Shown piece by piece: positions 36,096 to 43,656 of a DNA stretch of 64,000 nucleotides (position 1 is its first letter; each line of letters starts with the position of its first letter). Position numbers and translations under genes: made by a program. Source of the DNA: Clostridiales bacterium (lineage in GTDB: Bacteria; Bacillota; Clostridia; Oscillospirales; Oscillospiraceae); contig JAJUHC010000003.1 of NCBI GenBank assembly GCA_029268065.1, forward strand, positions 1 through 64,000. Direction: 5' to 3'. The notes beneath the pieces were generated by a model. It was given only the letters and a program-made list of their open reading frames with translations, was not told the DNA's origin and did no database searches.

Positions 36096-36178
36096 AATCT
36101 GAAAAATAGCTGAATGTAATGCTGTATTCTGACGCCTTGCCGGCGGGCGGCGCGCATTATGAAAGGAATGGTATAACT

Positions 36179-36256
36179 ATGAAATTTATAGTCATCAAGG
36201 CTCCCGGCTTTGTTTCGGGTCTGATACGAATTATTTTCAGAAGCAAATATAAATAG
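36179..36256 (+). CDS. spoVM: Stage V sporulation protein M
   Basis: A 25-residue product, MKFIVIKAPGFVSGLIRIIF plus RSKYK, that aligns along its whole length with B. subtilis SpoVM (MKFYTIKLPKFLGGIVRAML at its start). It shares MKF, the IK-P turn and the amphipathic helix with Gly and Arg in the same places. SpoVM recognises the positive curvature of the forespore membrane and anchors the SpoIVA coat base. Position after the prkC-rsgA block matches the Bacillus locus. The ribosome binding site is GAAAGGAATGG. It is too short for most gene finders. Confidence 0.82.
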   Translation: MKFIVIKAPGFVSGLIRIIFRSKYK

Positions 36257-36397
36257 GACATATTATAGCCGCCTCTCCAATATACTCTATTGGGACTTCA
36301 TAAAGCATGAAGGGGAGGATCGGCTTGGATAAATACTTATTAAAAGCGATTATGTGCGTGTTGCTCGCCTCCGCGGGCAGGCGTCGCACCTGCACAT

Positions 36398-36457
36398 AAT
36401 GACCATTTCCTGTCGCTGGTCGTTTTGTGTCTATATTATCAGAAAGGAATGGTCATT
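36398..36457 (+). promoter_or_regulatory. Inverted repeat that would sequester the next gene's ribosome binding site
   Basis: AATGACCATT at 36398-36407 is exactly complementary to AATGGTCATT at 36448-36457, which overlaps the Shine-Dalgarno AGAAAGGAATGG (36441-36452) and ends 2 nt before the ATG at 36459. Bases 36257-36397 hold no credible gene. GACATATT (36257) with CAATATACT (36278) is a weak sigma-E-like candidate. Confidence 0.55.
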
Positions 36458-36458
36458 A

Positions 36459-37979
36459 ATGGAGGCTATGCTTAAAAGGAAACCGCTCGACATGTATAGG
36501 AATCTCTTCAATTCGTGCTCGACGCATGAAGAGACTATGGAAATGATAGTGCCGGATGCGTTTCCGGATATACAGAGAGTCGTCGATACGGACGGAGTGG
36601 TTATTCTCCGCAGCAAGGAGGCAGAGCCGGGAAAGGCTCTGGTGGGCGGCGTTATTAACGCAACGGTTCTGTACGTTCCCGAGGGCGAGAACGAGGTAAT
36701 GAGGCTGGAGCTCAAAATGCCGTTCACATCGACGTTCGAAAGCGGCGCGATAGATGCGGGCACTAGGCTAACGGCCTGCGTATCCCTGTGCTCGATCGAC
36801 TGCAGGGTCATGAACCCAAGGAAAATACTTGTACGCGCTGACGTGCTGACAAGGATATCCGGATACGGTCCCGACAGGATAGAGCTCTTCGGCGCGGAAA
36901 ACGACGAGCAGTCGATAGAGATGCTCAGGCAGACCGACACGGTAAAAGTCATATCCGACGTTCGGGAAAAGACCTTCGTTATCACCGACGAGTTCGCGCT
37001 CCCGGCTTCGAGGCCGATGGCCAGAGAAATTCTTAAAACAAACTGCAAGGTAAGCGCCGACGACATGAAAACGGTGGGCAGCAAGCTGATTATAAAGGGA
37101 ACAGCTTACGTTTCGGCGGTATACAGCTCAAAAAGTGACGGAGAACTTACAGCCGTGGATTTTTCGACGGTTTATTCGCAGATAATCGAGATCGATCCGG
37201 CGGAGTCTCCCGAGTTTGCGGTTTCGATAATGACGACAGGGGCGTTTTTTGACCTTGCTGACGGACCGAACGGCACCACGCTGATAAATATGGAGCTCCA
37301 CGCCGTGGCGCAGGTCGTGGTGATGGAAAACAAGTCCATAGAATACATAACTGACGCGTACAGCATACTGTACGAGCTGACTCAAAAGGAGGAAAACCAT
37401 TCGATAGACACCGTGGCAAACACCTTGCTGCGAGAGACGGTAAGGACGACGGCGGAAACCCCGGTGCCGGCAAGAAGCATCGTTTGGGCCGGAGCATGGG
37501 TGGGTAAAACCTCAAAAAGCAGCGACGAAAACGGATGCAGGTTTGAAACTCCGGTAACAATATCCGTTATTTTCAAATCGGACGACGGACGCCTGCTGTC
37601 GGCAGTTTCCAGGGCGAATGCCGTAAGCCCGTGGGAGGACTCATGCGAGAACGTCGCATATATAACGAGCGCGTCCTGCTGCGATGTGACAGCCTCGCCT
37701 TCGCCTGGAGGCATTGATCTGAAGGTAAACCTGGATTTGATGATTACGGCGACAAAGCCCCAGCATATAAAAACGATAACAGGCATCAGCTATGACGAAA
37801 CAAAGCTCCGGGACGTTTCGGCGTTTCCGTCGCTGACTGTCAAGCGGGTTGACGCAGAGGAGACGCTCTGGGCGCTGGCAAAGCGCTATAATTCGACGCA
37901 GAGCCTTATAATGGACGCAAACGCTCTGGAAGGCGAGCCTGAGGCGGGCAGACTGGTTCTGATACCCAAAAGGCGCTGA
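36459..37979 (+). CDS. DUF3794 (SPOCS) and LysM domain spore protein
   Basis: 506 residues. Repeated DUF3794/SPOCS modules cover most of the length (IRRVVDTDGV-type openings, ISDVREKTFVITDEFALPA, INMELHAVAQVVVMENKSIEYI). The C terminus ends in a LysM-like domain (VKRVDAEETLWALAKRYNST...LVLIPKRR). The architecture is typical of clostridial spore-coat or cortex-associated proteins. It follows spoVM, which fits. ATG 36459 has GAAAGGAATGG upstream; earlier in-frame starts are within the structured leader and not used. Confidence 0.85.
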   Translation: MEAMLKRKPLDMYRNLFNSCSTHEETMEMIVPDAFPDIQRVVDTDGVVILRSKEAEPGKALVGGVINATVLYVPEGENEVMRLELKMPFTSTFESGAIDAGTRLTACVSLCSIDCRVMNPRKILVRADVLTRISGYGPDRIELFGAENDEQSIEMLRQTDTVKVISDVREKTFVITDEFALPASRPMAREILKTNCKVSADDMKTVGSKLIIKGTAYVSAVYSSKSDGELTAVDFSTVYSQIIEIDPAESPEFAVSIMTTGAFFDLADGPNGTTLINMELHAVAQVVVMENKSIEYITDAYSILYELTQKEENHSIDTVANTLLRETVRTTAETPVPARSIVWAGAWVGKTSKSSDENGCRFETPVTISVIFKSDDGRLLSAVSRANAVSPWEDSCENVAYITSASCCDVTASPSPGGIDLKVNLDLMITATKPQHIKTITGISYDETKLRDVSAFPSLTVKRVDAEETLWALAKRYNSTQSLIMDANALEGEPEAGRLVLIPKRR

Positions 37980-37988
37980 GCTGAAAGT

Positions 37989-38034
37989 ATCAAACAGGTG
38001 TGAGAGAAAAGCTCACGCCTGTTTGATTATTTTG
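37989..38034 (+). terminator. Terminator of the DUF3794 gene
   Basis: ATCAAACAGGTGTGAG (37989-38004) pairs over 16 bp, with one G-T pair, with CTCACGCCTGTTTGAT (38012-38027), followed by TATTTTG. Confidence 0.85.
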
Positions 38035-38037
38035 AGA

Positions 38038-38066
38038 TTGTTTATTTGCCCTGGACGTGTTAAAAT
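38038..38066 (+). promoter_or_regulatory. Probable promoter of iorAB
   Basis: TTGTTT (38038-38043) and TAAAAT (38061-38066) with a 17-bp spacer, 34 bp before the iorA ATG. Confidence 0.55.
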
Positions 38067-38099
38067 ATCTTAGAATTTGCCGAAAACGGGGGAAGAAGC

Positions 38100-39872
38100 A
38101 TGAACAATGAGATTATGAGCGGCGACGAGGCCGTCGCGAGAGGCGCATGGGAGGCCGGCGTAACGGTTGCCGCAGCCTATCCCGGCACCCCAAGCACGGA
38201 GATACTCGAGAATATTTCCGCTTATAAGGAAGATATCTACTGCCAGTGGGCCAACAACGAAAAGGTCGCGTCCGAAATCGCAATCGGAGCGTCCATAGGC
38301 GGTGCGAGGGCGCTGTCTGCCTTCAAGCATGTGGGAATGAACGTCGCGGCAGACCCGATATTCACTGCGGCGTATACCGGCGTAAACGGCGGCCTGGTAT
38401 TTGTCAGCGCCGACGACCCGGGCTGCCACAGCTCCCAGAACGAGCAGGACAACCGCCATTACGCTCCTCACGCAAAGCTTATCTGCATAGAGCCTTCAGA
38501 TTCGCAGGAATGTAAGGACTTCACAATAGCCGCCTTTGAGCTGAGCGAGAAATTCGATGTTCCCGTGCTGCTGCGCATGACGACGCGAGTCTGCCATTCG
38601 AAAAGCATTGTGTCGCTTGGGGAGAGGAACGTATCTGCGTCCAAAAGGTACGAAAGCAGACCTTCAAAATACGTTATGGTGCCGGCGAACGCCGTAGCCC
38701 GGCATGTCGTGCTTGAGGAAAATCTTAAGAGCGCCGAGGAATACGCGTATGGCAGCCCCCTCAACAAGGTGGAGTGGGGAGACCGTTCCGTAGGTGTCAT
38801 CACAAGCGGCATTTCATATCAGCACTCCAGGGAGGCCTTCGGAGACAAGGCATCCTATCTTAAGCTTGGGATTACATATCCCGTATCCTCAAAGCTTGTC
38901 AGGGAATTCTGCGCTCAGGTTGACAAGGTCTACATTGTGGAGGAGGGCGACCCATACCTTGAAAACAGCGTCCGCGCGCTTGGTATAGACTGCCTCGGTA
39001 AAGAGGTCGTCACGCTGCAGGGCGAGCTGAACTCGCAGATAGTGGGAAAAGCCTTCGGTACCGGAAGGAAGATCGAAAAATACGAGGTGGACGCAAAGGC
39101 CCCCGCCCGCCCGCCGGTGCTTTGCGCCGGGTGCCCTCACCGCGGCTTTTACTTTACTCTCAGCAAGCATAAGGGCGAGCTTGTTGCGGCGGGAGACATC
39201 GGCTGCTACTCGCTGGGAGCCAGCTCCCCATTCAACGGCTTTGATACGCTCGTCTGTATGGGCGGCGGCTTCTCCATGCCGATAGGGCTTTCAAAGGCGC
39301 TTGAGAAGCAGGGCGACAGGCGCAAGGTTTTCGGCATACTGGGAGACTCGACTTTCTTTCATTCCGGAATAACCAGCCTTATTGACGCAGTACACTCGAA
39401 GGCCAATGTATGCCTCTGCCTCCTGGACAACAGCATAACCGCGATGACGGGGCATCAGCAGAACTCGGGCACCGGCATAAGCCTCATGGGCTACGAGGTT
39501 CCCAGGATCGACGCGCTGAAGCTCGTCCTTGCCTCGGGTGTAGAGGAATCAAAGGTGAGAATCGTGGACCCGCTCGACCTTCAGGCGATGGACAAGGCCA
39601 TTACCGACGCGATAGCGTCTACCGGCGTTTTTGTCATAATAACCAGAAGGCCCTGCGCGCTTCTGAAGGAAGTAATAAGGGCAAACGCGGGCGCACACTG
39701 CGTCATCGCCCCCGACAAGTGCGTGGGATGCAAGGCCTGCGCGAAGGTTGCCTGTCCCGCCCTGGCTTTTGAAAACGGAAAGGCATATATAGCGGATCCT
39801 GCTAGCTGCAACGCCTGCGGCCTTTGCGCCCAGATGTGCAAATTCAGCGCTATTTCGAAGGTGGGGAAGTAA
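38100..39872 (+). CDS. iorA: Indolepyruvate:ferredoxin oxidoreductase, alpha subunit
   Basis: 590 residues. The N-terminal pyrimidine domain (MSGDEAVARGAWEAGVTVAAAYPGTPSTE), the thiamine diphosphate domain (GDSTFFHSGITSLIDAV...LDNSITAMTGHQQN) and a C-terminal ferredoxin domain with CVGCKACAKVACP and CNACGLCAQMCKF are all present. It decarboxylates aryl (and possibly other) 2-oxoacids to acyl-CoA with reduction of ferredoxin, a reversible reaction. iorB starts 1 nt later. Substrate range cannot be read from sequence. Confidence 0.93.
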   Translation: MNNEIMSGDEAVARGAWEAGVTVAAAYPGTPSTEILENISAYKEDIYCQWANNEKVASEIAIGASIGGARALSAFKHVGMNVAADPIFTAAYTGVNGGLVFVSADDPGCHSSQNEQDNRHYAPHAKLICIEPSDSQECKDFTIAAFELSEKFDVPVLLRMTTRVCHSKSIVSLGERNVSASKRYESRPSKYVMVPANAVARHVVLEENLKSAEEYAYGSPLNKVEWGDRSVGVITSGISYQHSREAFGDKASYLKLGITYPVSSKLVREFCAQVDKVYIVEEGDPYLENSVRALGIDCLGKEVVTLQGELNSQIVGKAFGTGRKIEKYEVDAKAPARPPVLCAGCPHRGFYFTLSKHKGELVAAGDIGCYSLGASSPFNGFDTLVCMGGGFSMPIGLSKALEKQGDRRKVFGILGDSTFFHSGITSLIDAVHSKANVCLCLLDNSITAMTGHQQNSGTGISLMGYEVPRIDALKLVLASGVEESKVRIVDPLDLQAMDKAITDAIASTGVFVIITRRPCALLKEVIRANAGAHCVIAPDKCVGCKACAKVACPALAFENGKAYIADPASCNACGLCAQMCKFSAISKVGK

Positions 39873-39873
39873 C

Positions 39874-40452
39874 ATGACGACAAACATTCTTTTAACGGGC
39901 GTAGGCGGGCAGGGAACGATACTGACGACCAAAATACTATCTGAGGGGCTCGTGAAGCTTGGCTTTGACGTAAAGATGAGCGAGATACACGGAATGAGCC
40001 AGCGCGGAGGCACCGTCAACACGCAGCTCAAATTCGGAAGCAAGGTGTACGCGCCCAATATCGGGGAAGGCGAGGCGGACCTGATTGTCGCCTTTGAAAA
40101 GGTGGAGGCGCTGCGCGCGCTTCCGTATCTGAAAAAGGGCGGCAGGATAATAATGGACGACCGGGAAATATATTCGATGCCGGTTTTGACCGGACAGCAG
40201 GAATATCCTCACGACGCCGACGAGGTGTTAAAGAAGGCGGTCGGAAACGTCACCGTGATTCCCGCTTCCAGGATAGCCGCTGAGCTCGGGTCGATACGCT
40301 CTCAGAACATCTGCCTTCTCGGGGCGCTTGTCGCGGCTCTCGATTTGGGCGGAATAGACTGGGAAAAGCTTGTGGAATCCTCGGTCCCGCCAAAGACGGC
40401 GGAGGTCAACGTGAAAGCGTTCAGGGCCGGGTATGAGCTTGTCCGCAAATAA
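39874..40452 (+). CDS. iorB: Indolepyruvate:ferredoxin oxidoreductase, beta subunit
   Basis: 192 residues, the gamma-type domain of the oxidoreductase family: TNILLTGVGGQGTILTTKIL, EIHGMSQRGGTVNTQLKFG. It forms the heterodimer with IorA. A strong terminator follows and also faces the convergent operon. Confidence 0.93.
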   Translation: MTTNILLTGVGGQGTILTTKILSEGLVKLGFDVKMSEIHGMSQRGGTVNTQLKFGSKVYAPNIGEGEADLIVAFEKVEALRALPYLKKGGRIIMDDREIYSMPVLTGQQEYPHDADEVLKKAVGNVTVIPASRIAAELGSIRSQNICLLGALVAALDLGGIDWEKLVESSVPPKTAEVNVKAFRAGYELVRK

Positions 40453-40460
40453 ACTCACTG

Positions 40461-40495
40461 AGGGGGTATGGTAAAACGGCCATACCCCCTTTTTA
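40461..40495. terminator. Terminator of iorAB, shared with the convergent operon
   Basis: AGGGGGTATGG (40461-40471) pairs with CCATACCCCCT (40480-40490), followed by a T run to 40495. The permease gene on the minus strand ends 14 bp further on. Confidence 0.85.
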
Positions 40496-40508
40496 TAGTT
40501 GCGTGAAG

Positions 40509-41900
40509 TCACTCGGCCTTTTTGGGACGCCTCAGAAAAGCCAGAAGCTGTTTTGGAAAGATCAAAAACGCAGCGGGGAGAAGAATTGTCAGGACACGGC
40601 CGGGCAAGGTATTAATAAGCAGTATAATCGTGCCCCAAATGTGGTTGCTGGCGTAAAATACGCCGTATACTTTTCCGCGGCTTACGCTTTCCTTCAGGGA
40701 ACCGGGAGTATAAACAATCGGGTATTTCAGATAGTCTACCGTAAGATTGCCGTCTCTGACTTCAGTGACCTTCATTACGGAAATCTCCGTGCTCCCCGGA
40801 CTGCTTTTAAACAGAACGACGTCGCCGACGCTGATAGGATATTGTGAATCAATTTTCTTGAACAGCGCAAGGTCGTTTTTACGGATTAAGGGCTCCATAG
40901 TCGCAGACCTGAAGACATATGGGATGTATCCGAAAATTGAAAATTCCCTTGAGGATGAAGACAGGGAAGCCGTGAGAATAAAAGAATTGCAGATGAGCGA
41001 GGCAAACAGAACGAACGCCAGTATCACCCTAGCCATAATTGCCAAAGGGGAACCTTTTCTTACATTATCAAGCTCATCAGGGCCGATAAACACTTGTTCC
41101 CCGCAGCTTACGATGCCGCCGATTTCGTTTTTCAACAGGTAATAGCCTGATTTTCTCCTTATTGCGGAATTGAAGAAAAGCGGGAGAATAAGGACGAGAA
41201 TCGCCATGATTACGCAGTATAAAGAGTAACGCGGCAGGAACAGGTTCGCGGTGTTTTGCATCAGCGCCTCGTCGCCGATCAGTCTGTAATAGCCGAGCGT
41301 GAATTTAAGCACCTCGTTGATAATAAGCGCGGACAAGAAGATGAGTCTTGTCGTTTTGTTGTTGCCGCCGGAAAGAAGCGAGGACAAAATGAGCAGCTCC
41401 GCGCATAGCAGCACGCCGAGGACTCCGGAAACAAGAAAGGGCAAAAAGTACGGTGCAAAAAAGTAGTATTTCAAGGCATACGAAATCGCGGAGACTGTAA
41501 CAAAGCAGGCGGCGTAGACGGAAACAGCAGACGATAGGGAAACCAGCGTTTTAAAGAATATAATTCTATCGGCTTTGTATCCCATCTTTGAAAAGAGGTA
41601 CCACTTGTTGTCCCTAAGCTCGGAAAGGACTCCGGCGTCAGGCTTTACGCTTAAGTAAACTATATAGAAAATATAAGCGGTGAGGTTGCAGGAGTACGCG
41701 ACGGAAAAGCTGCCGGGCGGCGTGAGCGCGGGAAGGTATTCGGTCAGAACGATTTCAAACGCTAGCCGGAGCAGCATATGCGCAGCGAAGGTCAGGAGCG
41801 TCATGAGGACGCACATAAAAAACTGCCTCCGGCCCCCTGAGAGGCTGTTCAGATACGACCGTCTCAGCTCCTTTTTAAACAGTCTTTCTCTGTATATCAT
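40509..41900 (-). CDS. ABC-2-type permease fused to a catalytically altered signal-peptidase module
   Basis: 463 residues. The first part (about 1-260) has some six membrane helices and resembles an ABC-2 permease. From about 290 a complete SipW-like module follows: transmembrane helix (290-312), YVFRSATMEP (329-337), SVGDVVLFK (357-365), SVMKVTEV (374-381), RGKVYGVFYASNHIWG (408-423) and a final helix. In active enzymes the residue before the box methionine is serine and the base His or Lys; here they are T334 and M376, and the GDxN aspartate motif is missing. It overlaps the preceding gene by 26 bp, with GGAG before the ATG. Family not recognised. Confidence 0.75.
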   Translation of the reverse strand: MIYRERLFKKELRRSYLNSLSGGRRQFFMCVLMTLLTFAAHMLLRLAFEIVLTEYLPALTPPGSFSVAYSCNLTAYIFYIVYLSVKPDAGVLSELRDNKWYLFSKMGYKADRIIFFKTLVSLSSAVSVYAACFVTVSAISYALKYYFFAPYFLPFLVSGVLGVLLCAELLILSSLLSGGNNKTTRLIFLSALIINEVLKFTLGYYRLIGDEALMQNTANLFLPRYSLYCVIMAILVLILPLFFNSAIRRKSGYYLLKNEIGGIVSCGEQVFIGPDELDNVRKGSPLAIMARVILAFVLFASLICNSFILTASLSSSSREFSIFGYIPYVFRSATMEPLIRKNDLALFKKIDSQYPISVGDVVLFKSSPGSTEISVMKVTEVRDGNLTVDYLKYPIVYTPGSLKESVSRGKVYGVFYASNHIWGTIILLINTLPGRVLTILLPAAFLIFPKQLLAFLRRPKKAE

Positions 41901-42957
41901 ATCGCTCCATCAGCTCCTCAAAGGAGTTCTCGACCCTTCCCGGGTTGACCCTCACGGATTCCGGAGTAAGCCCATTTTTTGCCAGAAGGGAGTAAAAATC
42001 TTCAATTTTGAGCTGTTTATCAGTGTAATTGTATAAATAGAGGTTTTCACCTGACACTTTGATCTGCCAGCCGGGCAGCAGGCAGGACAGCATTTTCGCG
42101 AGGACCTTCGGATTGCTGTCCCTGAGTATGAACGCGACCTTATCGGCGTACTTGTTGAGCTCTTCGACGCTGCCGCAGAATATGGGCTCGCCCCTGCATA
42201 CGAATAATGTGCTGTCGCAGATCATTCCGATGAGCTTGGGCTGCATAGTAGCGATAACGGCCGCTTTTCCGAGGTAGCGGATACGGTTTGCGATGTTTGC
42301 CATGATGCCGATTTCTGCCTGCGAGAATGTGTAGGCGGTAAAATCGCATACTATCAGCCTGGAGCCGGATTCGGAAGCGATAAGCAGCTCAAGCAGTATT
42401 TTCTCGGTGTCGTACAGATCCGAAATACTGCTGAGCGCGATATATCCCATGCCTACGTTTTCGAGCAGCCTCAGCATCTTCAGTTGCCTTTCCGTGTCTC
42501 CAAAAAATCTGAGGGCCGCAGCAGTCGCGAACATCAGCTGCTCAAGCACGGTTTTGCCGGGATAGAGCATTTTGTGAGTGTCGATATAGAATATATGTGG
42601 AATTATGCGTCTTTTTTTCAGTACCGTTCCCACGGACCCGAAACTGCAGAGCCCTTCGCGGCAGCCATGCATGTTTCCGATAACCTGAGAGAGCAGCCGG
42701 ACGGAATTCAGTTCGTTTGAGCTTATGCCCCATACTTCCTTAGAGGAAACAGTAAGATTAATGTTTTTGAACAAAGGGTAAAGCTCTCCGCTGTGAGGAT
42801 CCCTGATCTGCTCCTCGGAGGACACGCCGCGCATACACACCGCGATGTTCTCTTTGTTGCCGCCGTCTGCCGGCTCTGAGGCCTTGATAACGAAATCTCG
42901 GGGTTTATTTCTCACGCCGCCATCGATCTCAAAGCTTTTTTTCAGATTATCACGCAT
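41875..42957 (-). CDS. Degenerate ABC ATPase-like protein without Walker A
   Basis: 360 residues with the course of an ABCG-like nucleotide-binding domain: LFKNINLTVSSKEVWGI (63-78), IFYIDTHKMLYPGKTVLEQLMF (122-143 region), LIVCDFTAY (201-209), AAVIATMQPKLIGMICDSTLFVCRGEPIFCGSVEEL. However, the Walker A position reads GISSNELNSVRL without GK[ST], the Q-loop glutamine and the LSGGQ signature (ISDLYDTEKI) are lost, Walker B lacks the glutamate, and the H-loop histidine is replaced (ATMQP). ATP hydrolysis is therefore unlikely. ATG 42957 follows AGGAGG at 7 nt. Middle gene of a three-gene operon. Confidence 0.7.
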   Translation of the reverse strand: MRDNLKKSFEIDGGVRNKPRDFVIKASEPADGGNKENIAVCMRGVSSEEQIRDPHSGELYPLFKNINLTVSSKEVWGISSNELNSVRLLSQVIGNMHGCREGLCSFGSVGTVLKKRRIIPHIFYIDTHKMLYPGKTVLEQLMFATAAALRFFGDTERQLKMLRLLENVGMGYIALSSISDLYDTEKILLELLIASESGSRLIVCDFTAYTFSQAEIGIMANIANRIRYLGKAAVIATMQPKLIGMICDSTLFVCRGEPIFCGSVEELNKYADKVAFILRDSNPKVLAKMLSCLLPGWQIKVSGENLYLYNYTDKQLKIEDFYSLLAKNGLTPESVRVNPGRVENSFEELMERYDIQRKTV

Positions 42958-42987
42958 CGGGGCGCCTCCTAAAGACAAAGGGTGTTG

Positions 42988-43509
42988 TCACCGAATAAAC
43001 GGTATTTTCCGGATAAACACAGCTTCAATCCTCTCCGGAGCAATCGCTTCGGAGAGGCGCATGCCTTGGGGATTGTCGCCGTTTACATAGTAAACGGTTT
43101 TCCCGTCCGGATTTTCCACGCTTTCCGTGACCCTGAGCGTCAATCTTTCACCATTGGAGTCAAAAAAGGTGACGATGGCGCCGGGCCCAACCTGGGGAGA
43201 GTATAGCGGAGATCGCGACAATATGACGCTGCCGGAAGGCAGTGCCGGAGCCATGGCGTCGGTCTGAACCGAATAGATATAAAAACCGAAGAGTCCCTTA
43301 ACCCTTCCGTAGCTTTTGGCAATCATTATCTGGATAGCTACGGCCGCAAGGCAGATGAAAAGAAGCGCAAGGATAAAAACGCCGATTTTTTTCAGTATTC
43401 TTTTTTTTCTGAGCCTTGCGAGGCGTCTGGGGTCTGAAGCCTCCGCAAGCTCTCTTTTCATAGCCTCAAGCTGCTCGGGAGTCGTAAGCCCGCGGCGCGG
43501 CTCATCCAT
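42988..43509 (-). CDS. Signal-peptidase-like protein lacking the catalytic serine
   Basis: 173 residues. A basic cytoplasmic N terminus (about 40 residues) and one membrane helix (42-64) are followed by an S26/SipW-type fold: FGFYIYSVQTDAMAP (74-88), IVTFFDSNGERLTLRV (112-127), YYVNGDNPQG (140-149) and AVFIRKIPFI. The nucleophile position is A85 (TDAMAP instead of SGSMxP) and the His/Lys base position is L125, so it cannot act like the intact LepB at 5646-6170. ATG 43509 stands behind GGGGGTGA; GTG 43515 is an alternative. First gene of the operon, behind its own promoter. Confidence 0.75.
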   Translation of the reverse strand: MDEPRRGLTTPEQLEAMKRELAEASDPRRLARLRKKRILKKIGVFILALLFICLAAVAIQIMIAKSYGRVKGLFGFYIYSVQTDAMAPALPSGSVILSRSPLYSPQVGPGAIVTFFDSNGERLTLRVTESVENPDGKTVYYVNGDNPQGMRLSEAIAPERIEAVFIRKIPFIR

Positions 43510-43555
43510 ACGCACTCACCCCCAATTTAAACAACAGTTTTGTAAGACCGGGGTT

Positions 43556-43584
43556 ATTATATTATAAGCCGTCGAAACTGTAAA
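43556..43584 (-). promoter_or_regulatory. Promoter of the pseudo-exporter operon
   Basis: On the minus strand TTTACA (43584-43579) and TATAAT (43561-43556) are 17 bp apart, about 47 bp before the first gene. A terminator separates it from the upstream synthetase gene, so the three genes form their own transcription unit. Confidence 0.65.
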
Positions 43585-43622
43585 GTTTTTGATGCAAAAA
43601 CCTAATGCCCAAATCAAACCTG

Positions 43623-43651
43623 AAGCCCTTCGGAAGCGATCCGAAGGGCTT
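43623..43651 (-). terminator. Hairpin behind the acyl-CoA synthetase gene
   Basis: AAGCCCTTCGGA (43623-43634) and TCCGAAGGGCTT (43640-43651) form a 12-bp perfect stem with a 5-nt loop, 6 bp behind the synthetase stop on the minus strand. The U tract is weak (GGTTTGATTTG). Confidence 0.65.
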
Positions 43652-43656
43652 TGGGT

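Noticed and set aside
36307-36399. Short frame of 30 codons between spoVM and the DUF3794 gene
   Set aside because: The product has no recognised similarity, an improbable Arg/Cys end, and its codons coincide with structured leader sequence.
36353-36458. c-di-GMP riboswitch
   Set aside because: The conserved GEMM core motifs were not found; only a simple inverted repeat is visible.
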